Shown: positions 11,304 through 24,437, numbered from the stretch's first letter. The stretch: DNA of 64,000 nt from Incurvaria masculella (GCA_946894095.1 OX335654.1:15261687-15325686); one strand, 5' to 3'. Notes: generated from the sequence alone by a model not told the origin. Program-made: numbers and translations.

Positions 11304-11853
11304 CACTGAAAAAAAAATCTCTTAATAATGCAACCATCACTGAAAAAAAATCTTTAAATAATTCCGTTAAAAAACTGTCTTGCAACGTTAAAATAAATCC
11401 GACTAAGTAAATTGGTTACTCTAACCGATTGAAAACATTTAGCCTCAAACATTAATTAATGTTATTGTATATTATAATTATGTTTTTAATTATGTGACAA
11501 CTATTTCTAGCTTTAGTATTTTTTCCATTCTTACTTATGTCTTATATTCAGTGAAAAGATGCAGTTAAAAATACTATAGCTCTTGAAACTGAATAGTTTC
11601 ACGCCTGATTTGTAGTCATCCGTAATGTTCAATCATTTAAGATAACCGTTTCAAAAACATTTGGTCCGTTACATGTGTTATTTTCACCAAGCGGTACTGT
11701 TCAATCGGTTAAAATAACGGTACAATGTAAACTGTTTGGCTAATTTACAAATACTTACCGTAATACATTAATAGTAACGAGGAAAACTTTTCATAACTGA
11801 CTAAATTTAACTGTGCTAAAACAGAGAACAGTTGCACATATTTTTTTTCATTG
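11304..11853. mobile_element. MITE with CACTGAAAAAAA ends, copy 1
   Basis: Aligns with 37459-37968: shared blocks include CTGTCTTGCAACGTTA, TTTCTAGCTTTAGTATTTTT, AGTTTCACGCCT, TTGTAGTC and AGATAACCGTTTCAAAA. The left end is CACTGAAAAAAAA, present twice (11304 and 11338), so the 5' end may be duplicated. The right end TTTTTTTTCATTG differs by one base from its inverted match. No coding capacity; transposase superfamily not assigned. Confidence 0.7.
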
Positions 11854-14412
11854 ATGTCTTTCCTGAGCCATAATTTCACATTCCATGCAGTTTTTCACGG
11901 TAACACAATAACCAACTTTAGGAGCTGCATACATTTAAACTCCTTTTTGTTATAAGAGTATAGGTATGTACACGATATAATGTCCAGTGAGAGTACAACC
12001 CTGAAAACCCGAGCATGACTATACTATACTCGAGATTTCATAATTGATTTGAAATACTGCTTAGCAATATGACCTGTAGCGATTCCCATGGTGGAATTTG
12101 CGCATTTTACATTCCTTACTTGGCCGTAACCGAAACAATGAGTCTTACGTCTAGATAATTTTCGAACATCGTACTGCACTTGGTAAGAATTTTATAGCAG
12201 GCTCTCGACTATCCGACCTTGCGAGAACTGGTCTTATATCGGATAATAACAAAACGGTTCCTGGATTTTCAATGAAAATTATCATGGTCAGCAGATATTA
12301 TCTGTAGGACACTCTAACTTGTTTTTACTGCGCAACTCGCAGTACAATGGCTGTGTATTAGTTACACAGGGCACGTGCCTAAGACTGGACACAAGTAGCT
12401 CATAATACAATGTAATGTCTTAATATTACACACATGCCATGTCATCCCAGAACCTTTCTTATATTGCACGGCTACACGTATACGTATGTTTCTCTCATTT
12501 TTAAATACACATGCGCCTGGCTAACGATAACGTATGTTGTTACACGTACGCATCTACAGATTCGGTTGAAACGGGTTCGGTTGGACGGAGGTCGGTTGAT
12601 CTAGTACTTGCCTGCTGGTAGCATTTATTGGCACAAATCTCTCCTATTGTGTATTTTTTAAACGAGAACAATACCATAGGTTGACCGGCTATTCGACAAG
12701 TAGCAAGTTATATTTACTCTTAGCTAGTAGCTTTACAAGTAGATTGCTGTTACTTGAAAATATATTTACTTGCTCTAATAATTTTAACTACAGAAAACCT
12801 AAAATACAAGCGAAAGTAAAACTTGCGAGAAACCCATTCATGAATCATAAAAATGATCTCACAGCGAAAATCTAATGGCTCAACTCGTAACAGAATAGTT
12901 AAATAAATAACTAACCGATTAATATGAGCGTAAATAAATAATAAATATCTTCCAGTTCACGAAGTTTGCAGGCGTGAAACCAATAATCCAGTTCAACTTC
13001 TATTGGCTCTAAAGGTATGTTCACGATAGAATCCAAATCCTAACACACCAGCATGAAAACCATGCATCATTTGTAATGTTAGGTATTTTTAATGTAAATG
13101 AATTAGGATAAATAGCTATATCTACTTTATCGCTAGATAGTTGATAGTGCAATCGGTGACTACTAGAACATAAGCGTTATATTCGTTGTCTGAAAAAATA
13201 ATCTAAACAACTCAGTCGGTTAGAACAGTTACACAGTAGGTTACTTATCCTCATGACACAGGTTTGGATGTTACTTCAGATGAATGTCCAGACCGAATAT
13301 TTTTTTTTTCTTATTTTCAAAATATCTTTAATAATGAAATGTTGCTTATTAGCCTTACCGTTAAACATAAAATAGCCCTAAGATATTTTGATTTCAATAA
13401 TTGTCATAACAACCTAATATGTATGTTTCATATGTCTTCATTAAAGACGAGTTGGTATTAGACTTATGGTTAGCCCAGATTGAACGTGTTATTGATTGAT
13501 TCAACTTAAGTTTCAAAATAAAAAATATAATTGAAGTTAGTAACGAGGTAATTTTTTGTTAGCGCCGAATTAGGAAACACGTAGAAATATTTTATTACTT
13601 GAAACTAATTCCACGTGACGCTGCGATCGTATACCAGAATACCAAAGTAATGTCAGAGTGAATTCCTCTCCTGAGACCAATTCCGATTCATCAAGTCGAA
13701 ATTCCCAGAATTGGCCTCCAGGTGTCGGCAGAAATTAAAGAAAAAAATGAAGACTTTTGTTTTGTATTTATTCATGACTCTTCAGTGTCATAGTTGTATG
13801 AATGGTTAAACTCATTGTGAATGCGCCCTAATGCTTTAGGTCGTGTACATAGCAGAGTGAAGCGGGGTGGGGTGGGCGTGCATCACCGGGCAGATCGCGG
13901 GATAACCTCCAAATTGATTTATTATATTTCAATTTTTTCATCCACGCCCGCGCCACTACAGCCGGGTTCTAGCCTTCCGAACAGTCTGAACTAGTAATCT
14001 TGACGGTTGCTGTAGTTCTTCTAACTTCAATGTTCAACTGGTGCATATGCATACTAATATAATTGCACACTTTTTATTCTAGAACTCACATGCAGCGGTC
14101 GATTGAATATTGAAGAAAATTCAGGTGCAAATATCAAGAAAGAAATTGTCTTCAATCAAAGTAAATTCAATAAAATATTATGAAATATGAGTAAAAACAT
14201 AATTGTTTTCAATAATGTAATATATAAACTTGATGATATACAGTGTATGTAATGCCTCTGTTTTTCGTTTCTATCCACACATATGAGTACTATTTCATAC
14301 AAAAGTAGCTTTCAAAAGATAAATTTAAAAATATTGGTATTTGAAATCTGCTTGATTTAATTAATTTATAAATTTATTAATATTTTTAATACATAATTAT
14401 GAAATATATTTT
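11854..14412. other. Mostly anonymous DNA; small SINE fragment at 12433-12480
   Basis: The only recognised repeat is a reverse SINE piece (AGAACCTTTCTTATATTGC, then ACGGCTACA) near 12449-12478. A GC-richer patch occurs at 13855-13975. Frames at 12681-12875 and 13264-13461 show no domain and are not called. Confidence 0.45.
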
Positions 14413-14520
14413 TTTATGTAAGCGCAGCATATAGCGTATGCCAGGTCCTTCTGAGAGGTGCCCGGCACAGGCTTTTGAAATTTCTCGGGGGCTGCGAGAA
14501 CCATGCTTATTTGCAATACT
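14413..14520 (-). pseudogene. LINE C-terminal fragment
   Basis: On the minus strand from 14508 the sequence reads KHGSRSPREISKACAGHLS, then EGPGIRYMLRLHKK. The nucleotides align with the end of the LINE fragment at 47080-47165 (AAGCATGG, CCCCCGA, ACGCTATATG). It is a short, 5'-truncated end of a repeated LINE family. Confidence 0.5.
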
Positions 14521-15797
14521 TATAAAAAACCTAAGTTTTAATTTGAGTAAAATACCTCGGCTAGTTCATAAATACTATAGATCCACAGGATCGGTTGGTT
14601 TTAATAGGAGGAATATGGAGAAATAATAGGTGCATTCCAAACCTGTTGACCGATGGTAGCACTATGCAACTCCGATGGATGGATTTAATTCTTTTTTTTT
14701 TTATTTGGACCCAGACATATCAATTAACCGAATATGAAAATATATTGTCGAACGATTTTACCCGACTCAGTATCAAAAACTTTATTCCAAGCACACAGAA
14801 AATAAGATCGCACTTAATGTATTTCAATAAGAGCTATGGCGGCGAGAAAATAAAATAACAAAACACTCACGGGACTATTTATTTAAGAAATGGAAAATCA
14901 CTGACCGTTTTAATATAAATTAATATTAAACTGGGCGGATACCGACGGCCGAATCGTGCGGTTAGATCAGGAGCCGAGACCTAGAAAATATCCTAAGTTC
15001 ATTCTGCTGTGGGTTATTATTAAATATCCTAGGCTCATTGTAATTATTTAAACACATATTTATTCTATTTATATTTACGCATTCATAAAACTAATTAAAG
15101 AGTGCCAAGCAGATCTGCATGGGTATTACACCAGTACAAAGATGAAAAATATAAATTCTCTTAGAATCTTCTGACCGATATAATATCAGCCGTGTCGTCA
15201 AGTTAAGACTATGTTTGAATTTTATTAAATATTTTTCTTTTAAAATGGTCGTAATATTTAGGTATTGGGCCCTTTCGCTTTAGGCTTTGATTGTAACAGA
15301 TGTGTGAAAAGTTGTGACATCTTTTGAATGGAAGGATTGTTTCATTATCTTCACTCCTGTTTCCTGAGTCTATACTTTCCATGCCTTCAACAGCTCCAAA
15401 ACCCTTCCTGTCATCTGTTTCTCATATATTTCAAAAACATCGGCGTGGAACTTAAGGTAGGGCTTCCCGCCCGACTCCCCATACAAACATGGAAAGAAGA
15501 TCACGCGCATATTTCTTGTCAAGAGGTCCAAAATTATACTCAAAACTGTTTTATTTGATTAAACTACATGTCTGATGACCAATCACATTGTAACATAGTG
15601 TGTGGTTTCTAAGTTAAAAGGTCTGAACGGTAAGATTTTTTCGCGCGTTTTATGAAATTATTTTGTAGGTTGATTACTCAAAGATAAAAAAAAAAAACCT
15701 CTAAAAGATTATTCATCAGACCTAGCGTGCTTTATGAAGATGTAAAATCAATTTAGTTATTTGTTAGATTTTTGATTACAGCGGTCGTGATTACAGC
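14521..15797. other. Anonymous AT-rich DNA
   Basis: No recognised element. The frames at 14595-14858 and 15328-15558 carry no known motif and are not called. Confidence 0.45.
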
Positions 15798-15880
15798 GTG
15801 AGCGCTATAGCACGGTTTTGTACCGTGCCCGCGAACGAGTTAGTCCCGTCGGAAAGGACCACCTTAAAAGGGGCCTATAA
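15798..15880 (+). repeat. Short dispersed repeat shared with 60195-60260
   Basis: GTGCCCGCGAACGAGTTAGT, then CCCGTCGG and AAAGGACCACC, matches GTGCCCGCGAATGAGTCAGT, CCCGTCGG and GAAGGGTCACC near 60211-60250. Element type unknown. Confidence 0.5.
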
Positions 15881-15969
15881 AACTCCAAAACAACCGATAA
15901 GCTCTACATTTCTTGAAAATATTTGATGCATATGTTTCTATTTTATTTTATCAAAATGTAGGCGTTTTT

Positions 15970-16095
15970 ATCTAAACCGCAGCATATGGCCTTTGCCAGG
16001 ACATCACATAAGAGGTGGCAGCCTACGTTCATGGGCTTACGAACTTTCACGGGCGCTGGGCGGCCAGATGCTTCTTTACACTATGTTAAGGTTAT
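15970..16095 (-). pseudogene. Decayed LINE C-terminal fragment
   Basis: The minus strand gives KEASGRPAPVKVRKPMNVG, then CHLLCDVLAKAICCGL, similar in layout to the ends at 14413 and 24130. Alternate frames contain stops. This is a weak call based on family resemblance. Confidence 0.4.
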
Positions 16096-16148
16096 ATTTT
16101 AAGGGAAATACCTCTCAAACTTAATGCAGTCTACACCTATTATTATGT

Positions 16149-16440
16149 TTAAATCAAATCAAATCAAATCCTTTATTTACTTTTTTGGCCATACAGCATA
16201 GTAAATAGTATTTAAGATAAATAAATAATTTAAGTATTTCAACATACAAATAAAATTTTCAAACAGAAAATTTTAAGCACATGAAATTAAAAAAAGTTTG
16301 AAAAATACAAATCAAAGATAAAACAAAGTTAGACATAAAATTACAAAATAAATAACATTCGAAATAAAAAAAAAATCAACATAAAAACAAAGAGTTTAGA
16401 AAAAAAATAATTGTACCCTTACATATTTACTAATTGGGTA
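16149..16440 (-). repeat. Retroposon 3' end with (GATTT)n tail
   Basis: On the plus strand AAATCAAATCAAATC at 16151-16165 precedes CTTTATTTAC. Read in reverse this is AATAAAGGATTTGATTTGAT, a typical LINE/SINE 3' tail. The A-rich segment to about 16440 is probably its 3' untranslated part. The 5' limit is uncertain. Confidence 0.5.
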
Positions 16441-16797
16441 GATAAAGTGAACTTTATCTCCTGGGCTAATCCGTCCCTCCGAGGTCATGGGTTACAAGTT
16501 GAAACCGAGAGTAACAATTACTTTGCCAAAATGGGCTGGGCTTGTTAAAAGTCGTGTGGGCTTATCATTATGAAATCAGGAATTTGTTTAGTTGCTTGTA
16601 ATAACGGCGTTCCTTGTTGAACTTTCATGGTGACCGTATTTTCTATACTTGCGTATTATTGAACTTGCAGCCTGACTTTATTTTCTTTACTACCAAGTAA
16701 CATTTTCAATATCTGCCAACCATTGCAGTTACATTAAGTTGTTTTTGCCTCTTTGTACTTATCTCAATGTTACTTTTGTAAATCCTAAATATGTGAA

Positions 16798-17173
16798 TTA
16801 AGGTGCCCCCGTAAGCATCAGAAAATTTCGCCTCCCATACAAACGTAGTTTACTAATCATTTGAAAACCACTGTAGCAATTTACTTGATATTTGGTATCA
16901 CATATCTGGCAACAAATATCTGTGTTTGTATGCCTTTGTTTTATCGATAAATGTATACTGAGTCAAACCACAGAGAAAACAAAATTAGTATGAAGATTTT
17001 GTTTTTGCTTTCATCTGATTCGGTTTGGATTTTTCAAAAAAACAAAAGCATGCAGACACAGATATTGGTTCCCTGATTTTAGATATTAAATATCAATTTA
17101 ATTGGAACAGCTGTTTTTAAATCATAAGTAAACTACGTTTGTATGGGAAGCATAGTTTACGGGCCCTTCTTAA
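16798..17173. mobile_element. Palindromic MITE flanked by TTAA, copy 1
   Basis: Long inverted arms: CCCGTAAGCATCAGAAAATT, then CCCATACAAACGTAGTTTAC on the left, and GTAAACTACGTTTGTATGGG then TTTACGGGCCC on the right. TTAA stands at both ends (16798-16801 and 17170-17173). Inner blocks carrying CAGACACAGATA and its inverse make the whole element fold on itself. TTAA targeting is characteristic of piggyBac-type elements, so this is probably a non-autonomous derivative. Confidence 0.75.
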
Positions 17174-20100
17174 AAGTAGAAAATGGACTTAATATACTAT
17201 GTACAGCAATAAATAACGCCATTATTTCATTATTCGGTTAATATGTATGTAATATAAGTTGAGGTTTCCGGTTCCAATTGGGTCAATTTAGTTTTGGACG
17301 ATTAGAGCGATCAGTTTGAAAAAAATCTTGATCCCAGCAACAGCTCCACCTACCCGATCTAACGATTAACAATAACTATTTAGGTGACCATACAAGTTCC
17401 AAAAAATATGCTAAAATCGTTCAAGCCGCTTAGGAGAAGAAATATTGCGAACAAAAGCATACCGGAATTGTATATTAAAAAAAATTATGCGTCCGCGATT
17501 CTTTTTTTTTTTTCCTTATACAGTAAAACCGAAATAATTTTGTTTATTTTTGAACAAGCTGTCAAACAGATTAAATTTTATCATTAATTCAGCTGATAAA
17601 CCAGCTTAATAAAACTCTAATGCGTGGAGTCGAATACACTTGTATGATCTGCTAAATGACTCAGCTATAATCAGTTCATTTGTATTGTCTAAAGGGTCCT
17701 TAACATTGCATGTGTGTGTGTGTGAACACCGCGATAATGTACAGAGTTGCAAATGGCTGCTTTGCGCCGACGTGACAGTTTGATTGAGTCGCTCGCATGC
17801 CATCCCACAGGTCGTTTGTTACATTATTGCCGATCCGCCTGCAAAGCTAGCGCAATCAACAGGTCTTGATATGCGGTAAACTGCTGCCCTGAAAAATATA
17901 TATTAAATTGTATAAAGCTTAGAAAAAAAAAGTAAATTCTGAATTTGATTTAACGCACCGTCTTCAAGCGCCTACATTGGTCAGATGTAGAGAAAAAAGG
18001 CCTCCTCTAGTTTGGAACCAGATCTCAAGGGACAAGGCATGTTAAGACTCTGGACATGATCTAGCTTAAGGCAAGACATGACATATACTGGTGGCACTTG
18101 GCTAAATTTCACCACACGTTTGTACTCAAATCGACTATTAGCAAAAAGCACACGAAACATCCCCGAAGTTTGCTAGCTCATGCCCTAGCATCGAATAACG
18201 AAACAAATCTGTCACACACTGACAGACCGATGTCAAAGCCAACTTTATTGTCCTGTCAACGTTTTAGTAGGCAAAAGACCTTTCTAAACAGTCCTCCTGT
18301 ACACGTATTTCTTTAAAATATTATGCAATAAAAACAGATGATCATATTTCAGTCGTTGTTGTCACACAATTTTAACGTAACAAACCAGATGTCAACTTTA
18401 TCAAACAGATTTAAATTATGATTTAAATTGCTTATTTTTTTATTTTATTAACTTATTTTTAAAAACGAATTTCTATTTGGGATAAATAAGCCCGCCTGAA
18501 TTGGTACCAATCTTGAATTGGTTTTAGTTTAAAATTCGTTTTGATATTGATTCCCAAATAAATAAATAAAAAAAATTAATATTGGGAATTAAATTAAATA
18601 AAATAAAAAATGTGATATGAATATATTCTTAAGCCGAAAACATTTAAGAAATATATTAGTAGTTTGCATAAGCTCTTGACCGCTACGTCTTACTTCTCGC
18701 GATCATGGCACATTTGAATGGTAACAAGTAATGATTGTATACTGAACCGGGAGTATGGGAGATGACCTTTTTTAGCTTATTGTAGACCACTAGGTACAAT
18801 ATCGACCACCGTTCGATGGTGTTGGAGCATATTCTTGAGCGACAGTGATTTCCACGTTGGAAAGATTTCAACGCTCAGGTTTCCGTTCCTGTTTAAGCAT
18901 TTTAGAAATACATTGCAACTGATACAGCATGTTTTTGAACAGATATTTTAGCAATAGTCACTGAAGTATTTTTTTTTATTAGAATCCTTTTCACATATAT
19001 TTCTTCTATATTAACTTACCATCTATATATTCTAGCGTTTTGTTTAAAAAATGTACTATAAAACTGTAACGAATAGTTCGCTCATGTTAGAGCTTAAATA
19101 ATAAAATTATAATATATTTTATCTTTTTCAATGTTTCTGTGTGCAAAATATAAAAAAACGCACTTACCTTAAAATCATGTCCCAAGGTTAAGACGTTGAC
19201 ATTGTTACAGTCCGTATATACTCGTACAGTAATATTCTTACACAAATATCATAATAAATCTCTGTAAATTGGGTACAAATGTAAATAGGCCAACTGTAAT
19301 TGTTTTCAGAAATAAAGATTATTTAAAGTCCTTTTATTTTCCATTATACCTTTGATATTTTACTATATTTGTACACAATATGGCCATGAAGATGTTTGGT
19401 TCACATAGTTAAGAGCGTGGGTTAAATTCAGCGTTCAACAATATCGACAGTTCTCAGTTATGTTACGAATGTTTGACCCGACTTCTTATAATGAACATAA
19501 ATGAGCTACTTCATTTTGCAGCCAATCGCGGGACTCATATGAAATCCACAGTTCACAATATTTTCTTTCTCTCAAAAAATGTATTTTATATCGTTTCCCG
19601 TTAAAATACATAAATATTACCAAGATTATTTAATAAATATTAGTTTGATTTAATATGAATTATAATTTAAATCTAAAAAAAACAATATTACGCTTGGAAT
19701 GTATTATTAAAATATTTTATGATCCGATTTTCTCACCTTTAAGAGCTGCCGCACTGATTAAAATCGTTGAATAGTTTAGTTTTACTTAAAAAAAGTGTCA
19801 CACAAACGAAGAAAACTTTTTTTTGTATTTTACAGACAAAAATATCATATCCTTCGCTTAATTAAGTACGTGCTAAGACTTCTTCTCTTTCTACAATATT
19901 TTTATGCACTCACATTTTTATTTCGATTATTAAGCTTTTAAATAGCAACATTTCAAATATTCACTATTTATTTTTATCTAAAACAATTCAGCTAATTCAA
20001 GTGTTATCACAATTTTCATATTAGCTGTCTGGATGGCATCAAAATGGACGCCGTCGGAGCGTGGGACACTATCCTAACGCGAAACGACACAGATATGTTC

Positions 20101-20397
20101 TTCGAAATCAGTCGACCACTTGATCAATGTAATAGGTGTCTCAAGTATGGGTCTAATTCAAATAGAAAAGACTATCTTACATTATAAACCTAATTTAATT
20201 CTATCAATATTTTTATATTTTTCGAACGAAGCAGTACATTTCTGTCGAAGTTCACCATGTGTCTCTCTGGTGGCTCTCAACGGATTTTTTTCACGAATTT
20301 TTAAATTTCACTTTATTTCTCTTTCTTAGTTTGATTAGTGCTTTTTGTTACGAATGCGGGCTATTTCGTGGTTCAAAATCCATATACAATTTAACTG
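17174..20397. other. Anonymous AT-rich DNA
   Basis: About 3.2 kb with no recognised gene. A (TG)n run lies at about 17709-17722, and a retroposon-like AATAAAG motif at about 19311. AAAACGAATTT and AAAATTCGTTTT form an inverted pair near 18463 and 18531. Frames at 17384, 17606, 18098, 18683 and 20120 lack known motifs. Confidence 0.45.
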
Positions 20398-20546
20398 ACC
20401 TATTACTAAGTAAGTAAGTACTTATTAGTAGAATAATGCTCGCCCGGCTTGGTACGATATTATCGAATAAAATTGAGGTGCGGTGTGTTAGGCATATATA
20501 AGAATAGAAGATCTAATATTACTTATTCTGTCCAGCAAAAACCCGA
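20398..20546 (+). repeat. Decayed SINE fragment
   Basis: TAAGTAAGTACTTATTAG, GCTCGCCCGGCTTGGTACGA and GGTGCGGTGTGTTAGGC follow the order of the SINE body but with large deletions. Confidence 0.45.
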
Positions 20547-20832
20547 TATAGTTTTCTATTTATTCATTGAATACATTTTTTTTCTCATTATATTGAATTT
20601 TTATTTTCACATATTCTTGATGTATTAAGTTAAGTTGAGGAAATGATTAAATAAAAACTGCTTTATTATTCCTAAGATTGTAAGCTCAAATAAAATGGCC
20701 ACCCAGTCGGGTACAGTTCAGCTCAATTCGTCCATGTAGTGTAACAGCATTGAATAGCAAATTAAAGCCGCGTAGACACCAAAGCATCGAGACGAGCAGA
20801 GCATGGGAGCAAGCAAAGGTCGGTACGGGTCG

Positions 20833-20895
20833 CCGCTGCCGCCACCGCCTCCGCCTCCGCCGCCGCGGTACCGCGTCACCACCGCCTCCGCCATC
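20833..20895. repeat. CCG/CCT-rich trinucleotide tract
   Basis: Imperfect (CCN)n with CCGCCACCGCCTCCGCC-type units. The frames at 20718-20909 (-) and 20750-20935 (+) are open only because the tract lacks stop codons; the glycine run is not evidence of a gene. The GCCGCGTAGACACCAAAG block before it (about 20767) resembles an element end near 6597-6612 in reverse, which is weak. Confidence 0.6.
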
Positions 20896-21415
20896 GTCCT
20901 ATAGACCAAATGTCACCGACAATGTTGATAGCTAAATAATTTTTTTTAATAAATGAATAAATAAGATTAAAAACAATTGAAATCGATATTGATTGATAAG
21001 ACTCGAATCATCGTCTTTTGGATTTTGAACGAGAAAATAGTGATGGTATGTATTTTAGAATATTCAAAATACAAAATCAGTTCAAAAACGAACAGTTCAT
21101 TAAAAAAATGCTTACTTAACTTCTTAAAAAAAATATTCTTAAACTTATTTGGCCACTTGTTTTTTTTACAATCATCATTGGAATGAATGCATTGACAATG
21201 AAATGCATAAAATTAGCATTTTTTATTTTAAATATTATATAATCTCTATCTAAATTATCTATCAGAAGTTATATAATAGAATGAATTGGTATTTTTGTAC
21301 TACTTACCCATATAAATGCAGAAATATGGTAACAAAAATAGTATAATTTGCAAGTGTAATTTAGCATTAACTAAAATGAATATTTAATTGAGTAAAAAAA
21401 GTGGACATTTTTCAA

Positions 21416-21449
21416 AACTAGCAGTAGCATTGAAATGCTACTGCTAGTT
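21416..21449. repeat. Perfect 16-bp inverted repeat, 2-nt loop
   Basis: AACTAGCAGTAGCATT at 21416-21431 is the exact reverse complement of 21434-21449, separated only by GA. It could form a cruciform, but the loop is too tight for a standard RNA hairpin. Confidence 0.85.
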
Positions 21450-21921
21450 CATTGGTCTTGCGGTATGAATATAATTATATGAACCATTCATAATACCATC
21501 GATGCTACCGATCAATGAGTAGCGGATTTGAAATGTAATATGTAGGGACGGGAAGCGATCAAGCATAGGATTTGATTTCGCTAAGCGTAGTCTGTAATGG
21601 TAATGGCAGGTATTTCTTCCAACTGTTTGCACTCCACCCCAAACAAAAAAAAATGTTTGTTTTTGGTCGAAGAAAATTCCAAATTTAAAATAAAATTGTA
21701 CAAAAGAGTCAAATGAAGGAAGCCTCAAAAACAATTGAAACTCAAAAACTATTGATTTCCCACCCCCAGTTTTTTGGGACAAATGTGTTGCAAATTACCT
21801 CAAGAATGACCCCTTAGAAGGAATGTATTGAATAACTAATAACATTACATTACACTATGCTAAACAACTTAAGGGTATTTAACACATGCATTGTTTCTAG
21901 TCCACACATATGGAAAACACC

Positions 21922-22050
21922 ATACATTGAGTAGCCGTGCACATAAAGGGAAGGTCCTGGCATGGCACCTAATTCCTTCGGGAAAGGATGTATGCTATTA
22001 TGATAACGATAGTTGTGTGGTATTAGCCGTCCATGTCAGGTTGCATAAAA
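21922..22050 (+). repeat. SINE 3'-half fragment
   Basis: GTAGCCGTGCACATAAAGGG, AAGGTCCTGGCATGGCACC, TTCCTTCGGGAA, GGTATTAGCCGTCCATGTC and GGTTGCATAAAAAAA are the standard SINE end. The 5' half is missing, and a LINE fragment follows at once. Confidence 0.75.
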
Positions 22051-22061
22051 AAACACATACG

Positions 22062-22240
22062 TATATGGTCATGAAACTGTGGAATGCACTCCTCGCCGAG
22101 ATATTTACCTTAAAATACAACCCGAGGTCCTTAAAATTCCAGTACAAAGCCTATGCGCATCGTCGCGCATCTTTGGTGAGGCCCCGTCGTCCTCCATATG
22201 CCAAACTATACATAAAAAAACTTACTGTTTAAGGAGTCTA
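22062..22240 (+). pseudogene. LINE C-terminal fragment (WNALLAE motif)
   Basis: From about 22066 the frame reads MKLWNALLAEIFTLKYNPR, then SLKFQYKAYAHRRASLV and stops at 22232. The pattern WN-x-LPAE-x-FP-x2-YN-x4-FK is typical of the extreme C-terminus of invertebrate LINE reverse-transcriptase proteins. Upstream domains are absent, so this is a 5'-truncated insertion. It may have landed in the A-rich tail of the preceding SINE. The same motif family recurs at 26752, 46990 and 53990. Confidence 0.6.
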
Positions 22241-23944
22241 GGAAGGACTTAATTTAACTGTCAATGACTAATAAAGGTCCAGGAAATAGCAACAGAAATT
22301 AAACATCCGTGAACGTTTTAAGAACATGTTTGGACACGGTCTGATATTAAGTAATCATGAACTCAATTTATCAACATTAATCAGCATGTTCCAATAAAGA
22401 TGTTTAAATAGTAACCATACAAAATATCACAAAACAATATGGAATCAAAATAAAAACTTCAATTGCTTCTTAGAGACTAAAACATACAAAAATGTTTTTT
22501 TAGAAATCTGAGTCTTTCGACCATAGGAATCTATCGTTATTAGGTTCTCAGGTTCGAGCGGAAAGAAATGAATAGCAAATATCACACCTACGGTCAAGGC
22601 AATCCAATACATCAAATTCCCGAAATCACTAGGTGCCATGCCAGAACCTTCGTTCAATTAGGGATACATTTTTCGGCTTCTTTGACCTGGATGCAAATCA
22701 CGGATAATGTTATATTTCTGATCGTGTTTTTTACATTTTGGTATTCAATGCGAGGGTACCCAAGTGGGTTTGGTCCTACCATCAATTATGTTCGTATAAT
22801 TATAATTTTTTTCATATTTACCATAACTATCAACAATCCTACAGATTTACGTGCACTTTGAACCATAAATAATATCATTTTCATTCATTTTATAACGATT
22901 ACTCTATGTCGACATACAGTATAAACCTTGCTTCTTTCCGTTCAAACTGAGAACATCAACAAGATAGTAGGTAGATATAGTTACAAAATAGTGAGTTCAT
23001 AACATGTAATAGGAAATGTTAATACGAAAATCAACGCATGATTCATCATCACACTAGGCTCTCCGTATGACGCATGAACTAGAACAGAGACGTTCGATAA
23101 ATTATCAGCCAATATTGTGTGGAGTAGGAAGCGATTGACGACTGAGTTCCGTTTTTTCAAGTCGCATATCTCATATCGAGTTTTAACAGCACCTCAGTCC
23201 ACCGATTACCTTCTGATATACCCTTTTAATTACCATTCTGGATATTGATGACAATACATAAACTATGAAGTTATTATCTGAAACGAAATCCATTGCCTTT
23301 ATGAAAAGGTGCAAGTGAAAATTACAATTTCCAAAAACAACTGAATGTTTTTTTAAATATTGTTTAAATTTTCGTTTTTATCAGGCTATTGAGGATTTAA
23401 TTTGTTTTGAAATAAAATCCTTTTGTTTGCAAATGTAAATTTGGTCTGTCGAAGGACATATTATTATATGGCAATTAATATGACCTTTCCTCAAATACCT
23501 GAACAGAAATATCGGCTTTAGAAATCGCATTACTTTGATGCATACTTTTCGAGGGAGCAAAATCGATTGTATGAGCACTTCTCGCAGACGCAACAAACAA
23601 ATTGCATCTGCAAAAATGTGGCGTGAACAAACAGAACAGCGATTCGATGTCGGCTTGGCGCTGCGCATCGGGGAGCCTTTCAAATTTAAATATTCACGTG
23701 GATCAATACATTACGGCTCGGTACCGACACACTGCGCGCAGAGTAATGAATACAGCGTGCTCTGGATTCCAAGGGTGCGAACTGAGAGCTCGACGATCAT
23801 TTCCGCTCACAATTCATTGAACTGAGCAATTTTGAAGATTAATTTTAAATAGAGTGGAGAGAAACTCTTAGAAGAGGTGTGCTGTAATCGTATGGCGATC
23901 TATCATTGGCATTCCGATCATTACTTTAAGATTTTTATGTTAAG
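22241..23944. other. Mixed unassigned DNA with a SINE fragment at 22626-22795
   Basis: A reverse SINE body fragment (TAGGTGCCATGCCAGAACC, TTTGACCTGGATGCAAATC, TTCAATGCGAGGGTACC) lies at 22626-22795. The open frames at 23381-23683 (-) and 23535-23825 (+) overlap on opposite strands, have no recognised motif and are left uncalled. Confidence 0.45.
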
Positions 23945-24437
23945 AATATATTAGAATAGAATAGAATAAACGTTTATTTCCTCATTTAAACAGTAACAGT
24001 TTTGTATAAAATACTCGTAACTTAGAACTAAGAGGAAATGGCGCCAACTCAGCTAACGTACAACTCCCTCGCGATGAGAGTGCTGCAGCGCTGATCTTCC
24101 GTTGGTTCTACACACTTAAGGATAAGACATAATATATGTAATCAGCTATCAGCTTGACATATGGCGTAAATGAGGCCCCAAGCGGTACCTTACGATGCCC
24201 ATGGGCTTCTGAACTTCCACAGATGCTCCGAAAGCCTTGCTGGTCGGCCAAGTGATTCTTCGCACCATGTTTAAGGACCACGGGTGGAATATATCGGCAG
24301 TAAATTCTACAGTTTATCTGATATCGGTTGTTATTTACGAGGAATGTTGAGAGTGAATGGGTGCATTCCCTCTCAATTGCCTGTCGAACCCAAATAAAAA
24401 GGTTCAGTAGAAAGAATCGCGTTATGCAGAAGGACAC
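23945..24437 (-). mobile_element. 5'-truncated LINE with (TATTC)n tail
   Basis: On the minus strand, 24330-24130 encodes HGAKNHLADQQGF and neighbouring SVEVQKPMGIVRYRLG (a frame change is needed), similar to other LINE ends here. About 190 bp later a tail reads AAATAAACGTTTATTCTATT with further TATTC units (plus strand 23952-23976). Coding end, 3' untranslated part and pentanucleotide tail together fit a short LINE insertion. The frame is broken. Confidence 0.55.

Noticed and set aside
18463..18541. Inverted pair AAAACGAATTT / AAAATTCGTTTT as a MITE
   Set aside because: Arms are short and AT-rich, with no second copy and no target duplication; chance is likely.
20718..20935. Glycine-rich minus-strand frame and arginine-rich plus-strand frame
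   Set aside because: Both are open only because they cross a CCN trinucleotide tract; no domain, start context or neighbouring exon supports a gene.
23381..23825. Opposing ~100-codon frames
   Set aside because: Antisense to each other, no known motif on either; one could be real but the sequence alone cannot show it.
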